Shown here: positions 1 to 8,504 of the stretch, piece by piece | Numbering within the stretch: the stretch's first letter is position 1 | How the letters are laid out: every line of letters starts with the position of its first letter | From: Gimibacter soli | Lineage (GTDB): Bacteria; Pseudomonadota; Alphaproteobacteria; Sphingomonadales; Kordiimonadaceae | Direction of reading: 5' to 3' | DNA: 64,000 nucleotides | NCBI RefSeq assembly: GCF_028463845.1 | Contig: NZ_CP116805.1 | Coordinates: forward strand, 558,001-622,000 | Translations under genes and position numbers: made by a program | Notes under the pieces: model-generated | The model's database searches: none | The model's input: the letters and a program-made list of their open reading frames with translations, nothing else | What the model was told of the DNA's origin: nothing

Positions 1-1857
1 CGTCTGTATGCCAACGAAGAACGCGACGGCTATAAGGGTACCGACGAAACCGGCCGTTACGAGATTTTCAATGACGGCGTGAAGGTCGGTGAGGGCCAGT
101 TTGTTGCCAATCAGGGCAGCGACAATGGCACCTACACGATCAGCCACTCTGGCGGGTTTGACAAGGTTATCTTCTCGGCCCGTGACTTCACGAATGGCGC
201 GCAATCGAACGAGGATGCCAACAAGGACGGCCTCGCCGATGACGGCAGCTTCAATAATGTCGACAGCACCGGCAAAACGCTGACGACGGGTGCCAGCCGC
301 ACCGATAGCAGTGACTATGTGGTGACCAGCGTCAATTTCAAGACGACGCTGGAACAGCAGCCGCAACAGGAAAAGCCGGCGGCAGAAGACCCGCCGGTTG
401 TTCCGGTCGAGCAGGAGCCTGAAGAGCCGGTTGAGGATGTGGTGCCAGAAGAGCCCGTCGAGGAGGAACCGGCGGAAGAACAGCCGGTTGACGAGCAGCC
501 TGCGGAAGAAGAGCCGGTCGCAGAGGAAGAGCCTGCTGCCGAGGAACCGGTTGAAGAAGAACCGGTTGGCGAAGATGTTCCCGAGGCCGGCGCTGTTGTC
601 GTACCGGAACCCGAGCCCGAGCCCGAGGCTCCGGCACCCGAACCCGTTACCGTGAAGCTCACCTTCATGGGCGAAGATGCCGGCTATCACAGCTCGGTCG
701 GTGTTTACCGCGTGGGCCAGGACGGCAATATCAGCGACGTGCAGATCGTGTTCCGCGATGTCTCGAACGGGGTATCCGGCATGAATGCGGGTCAAACCTC
801 GGCGACCTTCAACAATTATGTGGAAGGCGACAAGGTCGGCGTCTTCATCGTGGCGGATGGCTGGAACCAGAACGGCGGCTATTCAAGCCTGCCTGCCGGC
901 GGCAGTTATTCCTTCGTGAACAGTTCCGGCGAACAGGCGAGTGCGAGTGACCCGAGCGTGAAGCTCGTTTACACCGCGCCGTCGGGCCAGACCTACAATA
1001 TCAAAGGTGATGTGTTCCATGCCGGTAATGACGCATCGGACCTGAACCCCGACAATATCAATCACACGAAGATTGATACGTCCGAAACGGGCGATGCCGC
1101 CATCATCAACTTTGAAGACCTCAAAGGCGGTGGCGACCTGGACTTCAACGACATGGCGCTGAAGGTCGAGGTTGAAGGTGGTTCAGTCGAAGTTGGCGGC
1201 AAGGAAATCACCGACCCTGATGCGGTCGTGGTTGAAGAGCCCGAAGCACCGGCGGAAGAAGCTGTTGTGGCACCGGTTGAGGATGAAGCGCCGGTGGAAG
1301 AACCGGCTGCCGACCCTGAAGCTGCCGAACAGGAAGCCGCAAACGACGAACAGCCGGCAGAAGAGCAACCCGCTGACGACACCCCGGATGCCCCCGTTAT
1401 TCAGGGCACGGACAATCAGGATATGCTGGTTGGTGGCAACGACGCCGAGGAAATCCACGGTGCCGGCGGCGGTGACATGGTCGTGGGTGGTGGCGGTAAC
1501 GACACCATCTATGGTGAAGGTGGTGCCGACCATCTGAACGGCGATGCTGGCGACGATGTGATCGTGGGCGGCGAAGGTGCCGACATGCTGAACGGCGGCG
1601 ACGGCAGTGACGTGCTGTTTGCGGGCGACGGCGACTATGTCTCCGGTGGTACCGGTGCAGGCTGGGTCGATACGCTGGATGTTTCGGGCATCGAAGGCGC
1701 CGGTGGCAGCGCCGACTGGACGCTCAACCTGACGAGCGGTTCGGTGGTCGAGCAGGGCGCTGACTATATCACCCTCACGCAGGATGCCTCGGGCCACCTG
1801 ACGACCGCTGACGGCAGCGAGATCGAGTTCGAAGGCATCGAACGCATCAACGGCTGA
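1..1857 (+). CDS. RTX / DUF4114 secreted calcium-binding protein, 5' end outside window
   Basis: The reading frame is open from base 1, so the true start lies upstream. The first in-window candidate (GTG at 79) has no convincing ribosome binding site. From the left there is an uncharacterised beta-type region (to about 348) and a Glu/Pro-rich linker (about 349-651). A domain of about 190 residues follows, ending in a DUF4114-like signature (FEDL...GGDLDFND, about 1111-1170). A second Glu/Pro/Ala-rich linker (about 1222-1392) leads to RTX-type glycine-aspartate nonapeptides (about 1402-1640, GGxGxDxxx pattern). RTX repeats bind calcium outside the cell and usually mark type I secretion substrates with a C-terminal export signal. 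No ABC exporter is visible in the window. The function of the passenger part is unknown. Confidence 0.85.
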   Translation, partial: RLYANEERDGYKGTDETGRYEIFNDGVKVGEGQFVANQGSDNGTYTISHSGGFDKVIFSARDFTNGAQSNEDANKDGLADDGSFNNVDSTGKTLTTGASRTDSSDYVVTSVNFKTTLEQQPQQEKPAAEDPPVVPVEQEPEEPVEDVVPEEPVEEEPAEEQPVDEQPAEEEPVAEEEPAAEEPVEEEPVGEDVPEAGAVVVPEPEPEPEAPAPEPVTVKLTFMGEDAGYHSSVGVYRVGQDGNISDVQIVFRDVSNGVSGMNAGQTSATFNNYVEGDKVGVFIVADGWNQNGGYSSLPAGGSYSFVNSSGEQASASDPSVKLVYTAPSGQTYNIKGDVFHAGNDASDLNPDNINHTKIDTSETGDAAIINFEDLKGGGDLDFNDMALKVEVEGGSVEVGGKEITDPDAVVVEEPEAPAEEAVVAPVEDEAPVEEPAADPEAAEQEAANDEQPAEEQPADDTPDAPVIQGTDNQDMLVGGNDAEEIHGAGGGDMVVGGGGNDTIYGEGGADHLNGDAGDDVIVGGEGADMLNGGDGSDVLFAGDGDYVSGGTGAGWVDTLDVSGIEGAGGSADWTLNLTSGSVVEQGADYITLTQDASGHLTTADGSEIEFEGIERING

Positions 1858-1874
1858 TTGGCATCAGAATAGCG

Positions 1875-1912
1875 AAAGGCGCTGGCACCCCATGGTTCCG
1901 GCGCCTTTTCCT
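1875..1912 (+). terminator. Rho-independent terminator of the RTX gene
   Basis: An 8-bp stem (GGCGCTGG at 1878-1885 pairing with CCGGCGCC at 1898-1905, one G-U pair) is followed by TTTTCCTTTT. It lies 20 bases after the RTX stop codon, and the convergent hydrolase gene ends at 1915, so it probably insulates the two convergent units. Confidence 0.8.
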
Positions 1913-1914
1913 TT

Positions 1915-2667
1915 TCAGCGCAGGCCGTCCGCCACTTCACGGGTGATGCGGACAAGGCGTTTCAGGTCGCGGTCGGTGGAAAGCCTGTGGTCGCCTTCGG
2001 GTACAAGGATAATCTCAACGTCGCCGCCCCTTATGCCTCTCGCGATATCCAGGGTGCCGGCCCACGGAACGTCGGGGTCGGCGGTGCCCTGAATGAGGCG
2101 CACGGGGATATCAAGATGGAGGGGCGAGCCCATCACCCGCTCCCGCCAGCCATCCTCGAACAAGGCGCGGGTCAAGCGGTAGGGCGTGTCGCCATACTGG
2201 GTCGGCACATCGACGAAGCCTTTTTCAGTGATGGCCGCCTGCTGCTCGGCAGTCAGGTCCGCCCACATGCGGGGGGTGAAATCGGGGGCCGCCGCCACGC
2301 CTACCATGCCGCGCACCCGCCCCGGGCGAGCCTTGGCAAGTTTCAGGGCGATCCAGCCCCCCATCGACGAGCCAACCAGCAATTGCGGGCCTTCGGTGAG
2401 GGTATCAAGGGCGGCGAGCGCATCGCGCGCCCAAAGGCCGATGGTGCCATCCGCAAAGGCGCCGTCCGACTGGCCGTGACCCTGATAATCAAATCGCAGG
2501 AAGGCGCGGCCCTCCGCCTTCGCCCAGGCCTCGAGCGCCAGCGCCTTCGAGCCTTCCATATCGCTCATGAAGCCGCCAAGGAACACGATGCCCGGCCCCG
2601 CACCGTGCGTGCGGTGATAGGCAATGCGGGTGCCGTGGGGGGTGGTCAGAAAGGCGGGTTTGGTCAT
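1915..2667 (-). CDS. alpha/beta hydrolase (ABHD10-like serine hydrolase)
   Basis: A 250-residue alpha/beta hydrolase, probably cytoplasmic since no signal peptide is seen. The nucleophile elbow is G-S-S-M-G with Ser101 as nucleophile. Asp197 (in TADPDVPW) and His227 (in EGDHRLS) complete the triad. The FRFDYQGHGQSDG stretch near residue 60 is typical of the ABHD10/peptidase-like hydrolases that cleave small esters or thioesters. The substrate cannot be deduced. An AGGAGAGAG ribosome binding site lies 5 bases before the ATG. The gene stands alone, convergent with the RTX gene. Confidence 0.85.
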   Translation of the reverse strand: MTKPAFLTTPHGTRIAYHRTHGAGPGIVFLGGFMSDMEGSKALALEAWAKAEGRAFLRFDYQGHGQSDGAFADGTIGLWARDALAALDTLTEGPQLLVGSSMGGWIALKLAKARPGRVRGMVGVAAAPDFTPRMWADLTAEQQAAITEKGFVDVPTQYGDTPYRLTRALFEDGWRERVMGSPLHLDIPVRLIQGTADPDVPWAGTLDIARGIRGGDVEIILVPEGDHRLSTDRDLKRLVRITREVADGLR

Positions 2668-2733
2668 CAGGCTCTCTCCTGCTGCGGGAAGGAGCCCCAG
2701 ACTAGCGGATCACCGTGTTGGTTCAAGCCGGGA

Positions 2734-3108
2734 TCAGCCGGTGAATTTGGCGCCGATCAGGGTGATGCTGGCGGTGAGCACCAGAAGAGCGGACACCACC
2801 ACAAGCGCCATGCCGGCGGCGCGGGTTTCGCGCGGGGCGCGTAGTGCCAGTTGGGGCATATGGTCAGCGACGGAATCGCAAGTCTCCGCCCCGATCACCA
2901 GAAGCTTGCCGTCATGACCCGGAATGCAGCCAAGCTCCATCCAGCCATCGCCGTAGCTGCCATCCCTGAGGTAAAACTGCCCGGCCGCCATATGGAGCGG
3001 AGGACGGCCGCTGATGGCAACAAGCGCCTCGCCGCGGTCATCCACACTCAGGACGGCATCAAGCCCTTCGTCCGCATCATTATCGAAATAACGCACAGTC
3101 CACTTCAT
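2734..3108 (-). CDS. small protein with C-terminal membrane helix, unrecognised
   Basis: I do not recognise this family. The likely start is the ATG at 3108 (protein begins MKWTVRYFD), behind a GAGGGGGG ribosome binding site. A frame continuing to 3141 would add 11 unlikely residues. The 124-residue product has a soluble N-terminal part of about 90 residues with Asp/Gly-rich segments. A single hydrophobic helix near the C-terminus (MALVVVSALLVLTASITLIG) suggests a tail-anchored inner-membrane protein. It lies 66 bases upstream of the hydrolase start on the same strand, so the two may be cotranscribed. Confidence 0.6.
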   Translation of the reverse strand: MKWTVRYFDNDADEGLDAVLSVDDRGEALVAISGRPPLHMAAGQFYLRDGSYGDGWMELGCIPGHDGKLLVIGAETCDSVADHMPQLALRAPRETRAAGMALVVVSALLVLTASITLIGAKFTG

Positions 3109-3225
3109 CGTACCGACCCCCCTCGGTTGTGCGATCACCATTTAAAGTGAATCTGGCGAATTTCTCAAGACCGATGTGACCCGCAGGCGCGCCTTATCGA
3201 AAACGGCCCGAAGCACAGGGATTTC

Positions 3226-3254
3226 TTGACTTCACGCCGGGCTGCGGCTACCTC
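3226..3254 (+). promoter_or_regulatory. probable sigma-70 promoter of thrS
   Basis: TTGACT (3226-3231) is separated by 17 bases from TACCTC (3249-3254), 52 bases before the thrS ATG. The -35 is strong and the -10 weak, as is common in alphaproteobacterial housekeeping promoters. No T-box or other riboswitch structure was seen in the short leader. Confidence 0.45.
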
Positions 3255-3306
3255 GCCAAGGCGAGTTTCTCGCACCATAGAAATCGAAAGGATGGAAAGA
3301 GCTGCC

Positions 3307-5286
3307 ATGAGCCAGCAAGCAAGCATGTCGAACCCGGTCAATCTGCGCCTTCCGGACAATAGCGTCCGTACCTTTACCGGCGTGGTGACTGGCGAGACCC
3401 TGGCTGGCGATATCGGGCCGGGCCTCCTCAAAGCTGCTCTTGCCATCAAGGTAAATGGCGAACTCTGGGACCTGCGCCGCCCGATCGAGGCAGACGCCGA
3501 CGTCGCCATTGTGACGCGCAAGGACGAGGAAGGCCTCGAGCTGCTGCGTCACGATGCAGCCCATATCATGGCCGAAGCCGTGCAGGAACTTTTCCCCGGC
3601 ACGCAGGTCACGATCGGCCCCGTTATCGAAGACGGCTTCTTCTATGACTTCGCGCGCGACAAGCCCTTCACCGAGGACGACCTCGCGGTGATCGAGGCGA
3701 AGATGCATGACATCGTCAAGCGCGACGAAGATATCATCCGTGAAGTCTGGGACCGCAACGAGGCTATCGCCTATTTCAAGAAGATCGGCGAGCATTACAA
3801 GGCCGAGATCATTTCCGACCTGCCGGAAGGCGAGGTTGTCACGGTGTATCGTCAGGGCGAATGGCTCGACCTTTGCCGTGGCCCGCACCTGCCGTCGACC
3901 GGCAAGCTCGGCGACGCCTTCAAACTGATGAAGGTGGCCGGTGCCTATTGGCGCGGCGATCACCGCAACGCTATGCTGACGCGCATCTATGGCACCTGCT
4001 GGCGCGACAAGAAGGAGCTTCAGGCTCACCTGACGCGTCTTGAGGAAGCCGCGAAGCGTGACCACCGCCGCCTTGGCCGCGAGATGGACCTCTTTCACCT
4101 GCAGGAAGAGGCGCAGGGCTCTGTCTTCTGGCATCCGGCGGGCTATACGGTCTGGCTGCAGCTTGAAAACTATATCCGTCGCCGCCTGAAGGGTGCCGGC
4201 TATCAGGAAGTGAAAACGCCGCAGCTTCTGGACAGCAAGTTCTGGGAACAGTCGGGTCACTGGTCCAAGTTCCGCGAAAACATGTTCGTGGTGCCGGACG
4301 AAGTGCCCTCGACGGACGAGGACGCGCCTGTCCTTTCCGGCAAGGCCAAGCTGATGGCGCTGAAGCCCATGAACTGCCCGGCGCACGTTCAGGTGTTCAA
4401 GCAGGGGATCAAGTCGTACCGCGACCTGCCAATCCGCCTTGCCGAGTTCGGCTGCTGCCACCGGAACGAGGCGCACGGCGCGCTGCACGGCCTGATGCGG
4501 GTTCGCCAGATGACGCAGGATGACGCCCACATCTTCTGCCGCGAAGACCAGATCACGTCCGAAAGCATCGCTTTCTGCGAGCTTCTGTCGTCGGTTTATC
4601 AGGATCTCGGCTTCCCCGAGTTCAAGGTGAAGCTCGCCACGCGCCCCGAACTGCGCGCCGGCGAGGATGACGTGTGGGACCGTGCGGAGGCAGGCCTTGC
4701 CGACGCCCTCACCGCAGCGGGCATTCCGTTCGAGATCGCACCGGGTGACGGTGCCTTCTACGGGCCGAAGCTCGAGTTCCACCTGTCGGACGCCATCGGC
4801 CGGACGTGGCAGTGCGGCACCCTGCAGCTCGATTTCGTGCTGCCGGAACGCCTTGACGCATCCTATATCGGCGAAGACGGCGCCAAGCACCGCCCGGTGA
4901 TGCTCCACCGCGCGATCCTTGGCACGCTTGAACGCTTCATCGGCATCATGATCGAGCATTATGCCGGCAAGCTGCCGGTGTGGCTGGCACCGACCCAGGT
5001 TGTGGTCGCACCCATCACCTCGGATGCAGACGCTTATGCAAGCGAAGTGGCCGCGGCGCTTGAGGCGGCTGGGCTGCGCGCCAAGGCCGACCTCCGGAAC
5101 GAGAAGATCAACTACAAGGTCCGCGAACACAGCCATGCGAAGGTGCCGGTGATCCTGGCCGTTGGTGGCCGCGAGGCGGAAGCCCGCACCGTCAGCATTC
5201 GCCGGCTCGGGTCCAATGACCAGACCGTGGCGGGCCTTGACGAGACCGTCGCAGCCCTGAAAGCCGAGGGTATGCCCCCGGCCTGA
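3307..5286 (+). CDS. thrS: threonyl-tRNA synthetase
   Basis: Class II synthetase charging tRNA-Thr, 659 residues with the ATG at 3307 behind GAAAGGATGG. Upstream in-frame codons back to 3226 fall in the promoter region and are not supported. The order is a TGS domain (about residues 10-72), then the editing domain with the HxxxH pair His82/His86 and Cys190/His194 that clears Ser-tRNA. The class II catalytic core carries the zinc ligands Cys357 (MNCPAH), His408 and His534. A C-terminal anticodon-binding domain begins after about residue 555. Length and all key residues match the E. coli enzyme family, so the gene is intact. infC follows 119 bases downstream. Confidence 0.98.
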   Translation: MSQQASMSNPVNLRLPDNSVRTFTGVVTGETLAGDIGPGLLKAALAIKVNGELWDLRRPIEADADVAIVTRKDEEGLELLRHDAAHIMAEAVQELFPGTQVTIGPVIEDGFFYDFARDKPFTEDDLAVIEAKMHDIVKRDEDIIREVWDRNEAIAYFKKIGEHYKAEIISDLPEGEVVTVYRQGEWLDLCRGPHLPSTGKLGDAFKLMKVAGAYWRGDHRNAMLTRIYGTCWRDKKELQAHLTRLEEAAKRDHRRLGREMDLFHLQEEAQGSVFWHPAGYTVWLQLENYIRRRLKGAGYQEVKTPQLLDSKFWEQSGHWSKFRENMFVVPDEVPSTDEDAPVLSGKAKLMALKPMNCPAHVQVFKQGIKSYRDLPIRLAEFGCCHRNEAHGALHGLMRVRQMTQDDAHIFCREDQITSESIAFCELLSSVYQDLGFPEFKVKLATRPELRAGEDDVWDRAEAGLADALTAAGIPFEIAPGDGAFYGPKLEFHLSDAIGRTWQCGTLQLDFVLPERLDASYIGEDGAKHRPVMLHRAILGTLERFIGIMIEHYAGKLPVWLAPTQVVVAPITSDADAYASEVAAALEAAGLRAKADLRNEKINYKVREHSHAKVPVILAVGGREAEARTVSIRRLGSNDQTVAGLDETVAALKAEGMPPA

Positions 5287-5348
5287 GGCGACGGGGCAAA
5301 CCGGATTCTAGCCCCTCGCTTTCAAAGCTTTATGACGCTATAGTGACC

Positions 5349-5373
5349 GCCGCCGGAGCGACCCTCCGGCGGC
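5349..5373 (+). promoter_or_regulatory. GC-rich hairpin in the infC leader
   Basis: A perfect 10-bp stem (GCCGCCGGAG, 5349-5358, with CTCCGGCGGC, 5364-5373) and a 5-base loop lie between thrS and infC. No T-tract follows, so it is not a classical terminator. It ends 19 bases before the infC Shine-Dalgarno and may be a translational or RNA-stability element. Confidence 0.5.
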
Positions 5374-5405
5374 AAATGTCGAAACAGAAATGAAGGAGAG
5401 CCGAC

Positions 5406-5942
5406 ATACGTAAGGGAAATATGGCGGGCCCCACCAAATCGGATGGGCCTCGCATCAACGATCAGATCCGGGAACGCGAAGTCCGTCTGATCGGCGCTGA
5501 AGGTGAGAATCATGGTGTAGTCTCGATCCAGAGGGCGCTGGAAATCGCCGCTGATTCGGGTCTGGACCTTGTCGAAATTTCACCCAATGCCGAACCCCCG
5601 GTATGCAAGGTTCTTGATTACGGCAAATTCAAGTACGAGCAGCAGAAGAAAGCCAATGCTGCCCGCAAGAATCAACGGACGCAGGAGGTCAAGGAGATCA
5701 AGATGCGCCCGGGGATCGATACCCATGACTATGACGTCAAGATGAAGAAGATCCGCGAATTCATCGAAGACGGCGACAAGGTCAAGGTAACGATCCGCTT
5801 CCGCGGCCGCGAAGTGGCGCACCAGGACCTCGGCATGGCCGTCCTTGAGCGCGTCGTGACCGAGATGGAAGAAGACGCCAAGATCGAGGCGCGCCCCAAG
5901 ATGGAAGGCCGCCAGATGATCATGGTCATCGCGCCGAAATAA
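5406..5942 (+). CDS. infC: translation initiation factor IF-3, probable AUA start
   Basis: IF-3 binds the 30S subunit, proofreads start codons and prevents premature 50S joining. The N-domain, linker ([19 protein letters not shown], about residues 81-99) and C-domain ending in MVIAPK are all present. The strongest ribosome binding site, AAGGAG at 5393-5398, is 7 bases before an ATA codon at 5406. Starting there gives a basic N-terminus (M/I-R-K-G-N). An ATG at 5421, with only a closely spaced AAGGG, would give 173 residues. infC genes commonly use non-AUG starts so that IF-3 represses its own synthesis, so I prefer ATA. rpmI and rplT do not follow here. A terminator ends the unit. Confidence 0.9.
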   Translation: MRKGNMAGPTKSDGPRINDQIREREVRLIGAEGENHGVVSIQRALEIAADSGLDLVEISPNAEPPVCKVLDYGKFKYEQQKKANAARKNQRTQEVKEIKMRPGIDTHDYDVKMKKIREFIEDGDKVKVTIRFRGREVAHQDLGMAVLERVVTEMEEDAKIEARPKMEGRQMIMVIAPK

Positions 5943-5979
5943 CTTCCAGTTGCGGGCATCGCCCCACTTCTGAAACAAT

Positions 5980-6014
5980 GGCCCTGCCGGTACCGGCGGG
6001 GCCGTTTCTTTTTT
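5980..6014 (+). terminator. terminator after infC
   Basis: An 11-bp inverted repeat (GGCCCTGCCGG, 5980-5990, with CCGGCGGGGCC, 5993-6003) is followed by GTTTCTTTTTT. It lies 38 bases after the infC stop, which separates infC from the PAS gene. Confidence 0.85.
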
Positions 6015-6064
6015 ATTCAGTTTCTTTCAGTAAATTACAGGCAGGGCCCCCGGGGAGAAGGCTG

Positions 6065-6556
6065 ATGATCCTTCGGATGGGAAGTGAACGTTTGGACCTG
6101 CCTGCGGAAATAGCCCGCATGCACGGCATCCCGCGCCGCGTGTATGAACACTGGTGCCGGGTGGCAGCACTTGAGGATGGCATCCCGACGCTTGAGGCCT
6201 TTCAGCTGAAAGCCGTGGCCTATGCCGATCCCTATATTTCCCTGGTGGGCGTCGAGGAAGACCCGCGCCGATACCGCATGCTGCGTGTGGGCGAAGACCT
6301 GATCAGCCATTATGGCGCCGATTTTTCGGGCAAATGCCTTGATGAGCTTGATGTTCGCAACATCAATGCGATCATCGAGCTCGATAACGATATTGTGGCC
6401 ACCCGCACACCGATTGCCGCCCTTGTCACCATCGGGCTTCTGGGCATCCCGATCATCCGTCTCAATGGTATCGGTGTTCCGCTCGTGGACGAAACGGGCC
6501 GCATATCCCATATTGTGGCCTGCACCACCCGCGAAATGTTCGGCTTCGGAGTCTGA
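6065..6556 (+). CDS. PAS_5-domain protein
   Basis: A 163-residue soluble protein whose sequence follows the alphaproteobacterial PAS_5 pattern. An N-terminal helix with WCRVAALEDGIPTLEAF is followed by a ligand-pocket region with YRMLRVGEDL and the GKCLDEL element. PAS_5 proteins are stand-alone sensors with poorly known ligands. The start is the ATG at 6065, behind GGGGAGAAGG. An earlier in-frame ATG at 5978 lies inside the infC terminator. The LysR gene starts 2 bases after its stop, so the two are translationally coupled and this protein may supply the sensory input to that regulator (inference). Confidence 0.75.
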   Translation: MILRMGSERLDLPAEIARMHGIPRRVYEHWCRVAALEDGIPTLEAFQLKAVAYADPYISLVGVEEDPRRYRMLRVGEDLISHYGADFSGKCLDELDVRNINAIIELDNDIVATRTPIAALVTIGLLGIPIIRLNGIGVPLVDETGRISHIVACTTREMFGFGV

Positions 6557-6558
6557 CC

Positions 6559-7467
6559 TTGCTTGATATCACCGCCATCGCCACCTTCTGCCGCGCTGTC
6601 GAGGCCGGCAACCTCACCGAAGCCGCCAAAGCGCTGCATATCACTAAATCGGTGGCCAGCCGCCGCATCCAGGCGCTGGAAGAAGAGCTTGGCGTGCGGC
6701 TCCTGAAACGTTCCACCCGCGGGGTGACGCCGACGGAAGAGGGGACGGCGGTGTACGAGCGCGGTGTGCGGATCATGTCCGATCTCGACGACCTCAAAAC
6801 CGAGGCCGGCTGCGCGCGGCAGCATCTCTCCGGCACTATCCGGATGACTGCGCCCAAAACCTTCGGTGAAGCTGTCCTGATGGACCCGATTGCCGCCTTC
6901 ATGAAGGCGAATCCGGGGGTGACGTTCGAGCTGGACCTCTCGGACGAGCGGGTGGATGTGACCGGCGGCGGTTACGATCTTGCCCTGCGCATCGCGGCCT
7001 CGCTGGATGACAGCGCGCTCATCTCCCGCCGTATCCTGCCGCTCGAATCGCTGGTGGTCGCAAGCCCCGAGTATCTGGAGCGTCGCGGCACGCCGCAGGT
7101 GCCGGAAGACCTGAAAGCGCATGATTGCATCTTTTACCGGAACGTGACAGCGAGCGAGCAATGGCGGTTCGACGGCGCCCATGGCCCCATGTCGGTGAAG
7201 GTGAACGGGCCGCTTATCACCAATTCCGGGATCGCGCAGGCCCGCGCTGCCATCGCCGGGATCGGCATTGCCATCCTGCCGCGCTTCTTTGTCTATCAGG
7301 CCCTTTGCGAAGGGCGGCTGGTGCCCATTCTTGGCGACTGGTTCCGCCGCCCGATGGCGCTTTATGCCCTGTATCCCGAAAAGCGGCTGATGCCGATCAA
7401 GGTCGGCGCCTTTGTCGATTTCCTGGCCAACTGGTTCACGGAACCGGACCATTTGAAGGGTCTTTGA
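6559..7467 (+). CDS. LysR-family transcriptional regulator
   Basis: A 302-residue LysR-type regulator. The winged helix-turn-helix occupies about residues 1-60 (AVEAGNLTEAAKALHITKS...), followed by a linker helix and a periplasmic-binding-protein-like effector domain (about 90-300). The start codon is TTG at 6559, only 2 bases after the upstream PAS gene stop. The next gene on the same strand, a pirin, is a common LysR neighbour and a plausible target, but the 110-base gap holds no clear T-N11-A site that I could fix. Confidence 0.92.
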   Translation: MLDITAIATFCRAVEAGNLTEAAKALHITKSVASRRIQALEEELGVRLLKRSTRGVTPTEEGTAVYERGVRIMSDLDDLKTEAGCARQHLSGTIRMTAPKTFGEAVLMDPIAAFMKANPGVTFELDLSDERVDVTGGGYDLALRIAASLDDSALISRRILPLESLVVASPEYLERRGTPQVPEDLKAHDCIFYRNVTASEQWRFDGAHGPMSVKVNGPLITNSGIAQARAAIAGIGIAILPRFFVYQALCEGRLVPILGDWFRRPMALYALYPEKRLMPIKVGAFVDFLANWFTEPDHLKGL

Positions 7468-7577
7468 TGCGGGCTGTTGCGCCGTTTGCAACGCGGTTGT
7501 TCAAAGCGGATGGCTAGCGGGGCCCGGGCGGCAAGCGTATCTTCCGGTCATGACCTGACGGGAAAGGAACCCAGTCC

Positions 7578-8426
7578 ATGACAAATCGCCAGATCGCGGG
7601 GCTTCTCCCCGCCCAGTCGATGGCCGAAGGCGCTGACGCCACGGTCCATCGCACCATCGGGACCCGGGCACTGAGTGTGCTTGATCCCTTCCTTCTGCTT
7701 GACGAGTTCGAACTCGCCGATACCGCCGCCGGATTCCCCGATCACCCGCACCGGGGCTTTGAAACTGTCACCTATATGTTCGAGGGCGAGATCGAGCACC
7801 GCGACGCCGTTGGCCATCGCGGCGTGATCGGCCCCGGCGATACCCAGTGGATGACCGCAGGGCGGGGCATTGTTCATAGCGAAAAGCCGGTGAAGGGCAA
7901 AGGAACCGTTCGCGGTCTGCAACTTTGGCTGAACCTGCCTTCAGGCGACAAGATGACCTGCCCGAAATACCGGGATGCCCGCGCCGCCGATGTGCCGGTG
8001 GTGAAGGGCGAAGGCTATAGCGCGCGGCTGATCGCCGGATCGCTCGGGGGTGCCAAAGGCCCCATCGGTGACATCACGGTGGCACCCCTTTACGCCATCG
8101 TCACGCTGACGGGCGGCAAGGCCATGCTCGATGTGCCGAAGGGCCACACGGCCTTCCTTTATGGCATCAAGGGCAAGGCGCAGCTTGCAAACGGCTATGT
8201 GCCGCCGCGCCATCTGGCAGTGCTGACCGACGGTGAAGGTTTTGCCGTGGAAGGCGAGGCCGGCACCGAGTTCCTGCTGGTGGCCGCTGCCCCGATCAAG
8301 GAGCCGGTCGCCCGCTACGGCCCGTTTGTGATGAATACGGAAGACGAAATCCGCGAAACGCTGAATGAATGGCACAGCGGCATGTTCGTCAAAAATATGC
8401 GCAGCGAGTTCCACAAAAGCGCGTGA
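7578..8426 (+). CDS. pirin family protein
   Basis: A bicupin of 282 residues. The N-terminal cupin holds the full metal site His56, His58, His100 and Glu102 (HPHRGFET and GIVHSEKP), as in human pirin and the quercetinase-active YhhW. The C-terminal pirin domain (about residues 175-280) is present. Pirins act as metal-dependent dioxygenases or redox sensors. The bacterial substrate is usually unknown. A GGAAAGGAA ribosome binding site precedes the ATG. It stands downstream of the LysR gene and ends at a strong bidirectional terminator. Confidence 0.92.
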   Translation: MTNRQIAGLLPAQSMAEGADATVHRTIGTRALSVLDPFLLLDEFELADTAAGFPDHPHRGFETVTYMFEGEIEHRDAVGHRGVIGPGDTQWMTAGRGIVHSEKPVKGKGTVRGLQLWLNLPSGDKMTCPKYRDARAADVPVVKGEGYSARLIAGSLGGAKGPIGDITVAPLYAIVTLTGGKAMLDVPKGHTAFLYGIKGKAQLANGYVPPRHLAVLTDGEGFAVEGEAGTEFLLVAAAPIKEPVARYGPFVMNTEDEIRETLNEWHSGMFVKNMRSEFHKSA

Positions 8427-8453
8427 AGCATCGCCCATGCAGCGGGGCAAATG

Positions 8454-8481
8454 AAAAGGGCCGGTGAAAACCGGCCCTTTT
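8454..8481. terminator. bidirectional terminator between pirin and NAD-GDH genes
   Basis: A perfect 12-bp stem (AAAAGGGCCGGT, 8454-8465, with ACCGGCCCTTTT, 8470-8481) has a GAAA tetraloop. The A-tract and T-tract flanks let it work for both convergent genes. Confidence 0.9.
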
Positions 8482-8504
8482 GCGTTTCTGTTCCGTAATT
8501 TCCC

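Noticed and set aside
349-651. Short repeated DNA units in the Glu/Pro linker resembling a repeat array
   Set aside because: The repeats are irregular, in frame and code for E/P linkers. Unit and spacer lengths do not fit CRISPR.
3109-3306. T-box or amino-acid riboswitch upstream of thrS
   Set aside because: The leader after the promoter is about 45 bases and lacks T-box motifs or a terminator.
3232-5136. Long open frame antisense to thrS (and similar ones opposite NAD-GDH at 10407-12476, the acyl-CoA ligase at 14601-16547, the aminotransferase at 21396-22862 and the CehA/S9 genes at 23940-26174)
   Set aside because: They mirror well-identified genes, have no family features or ribosome binding sites, and are what high-GC codon use produces on the opposite strand.
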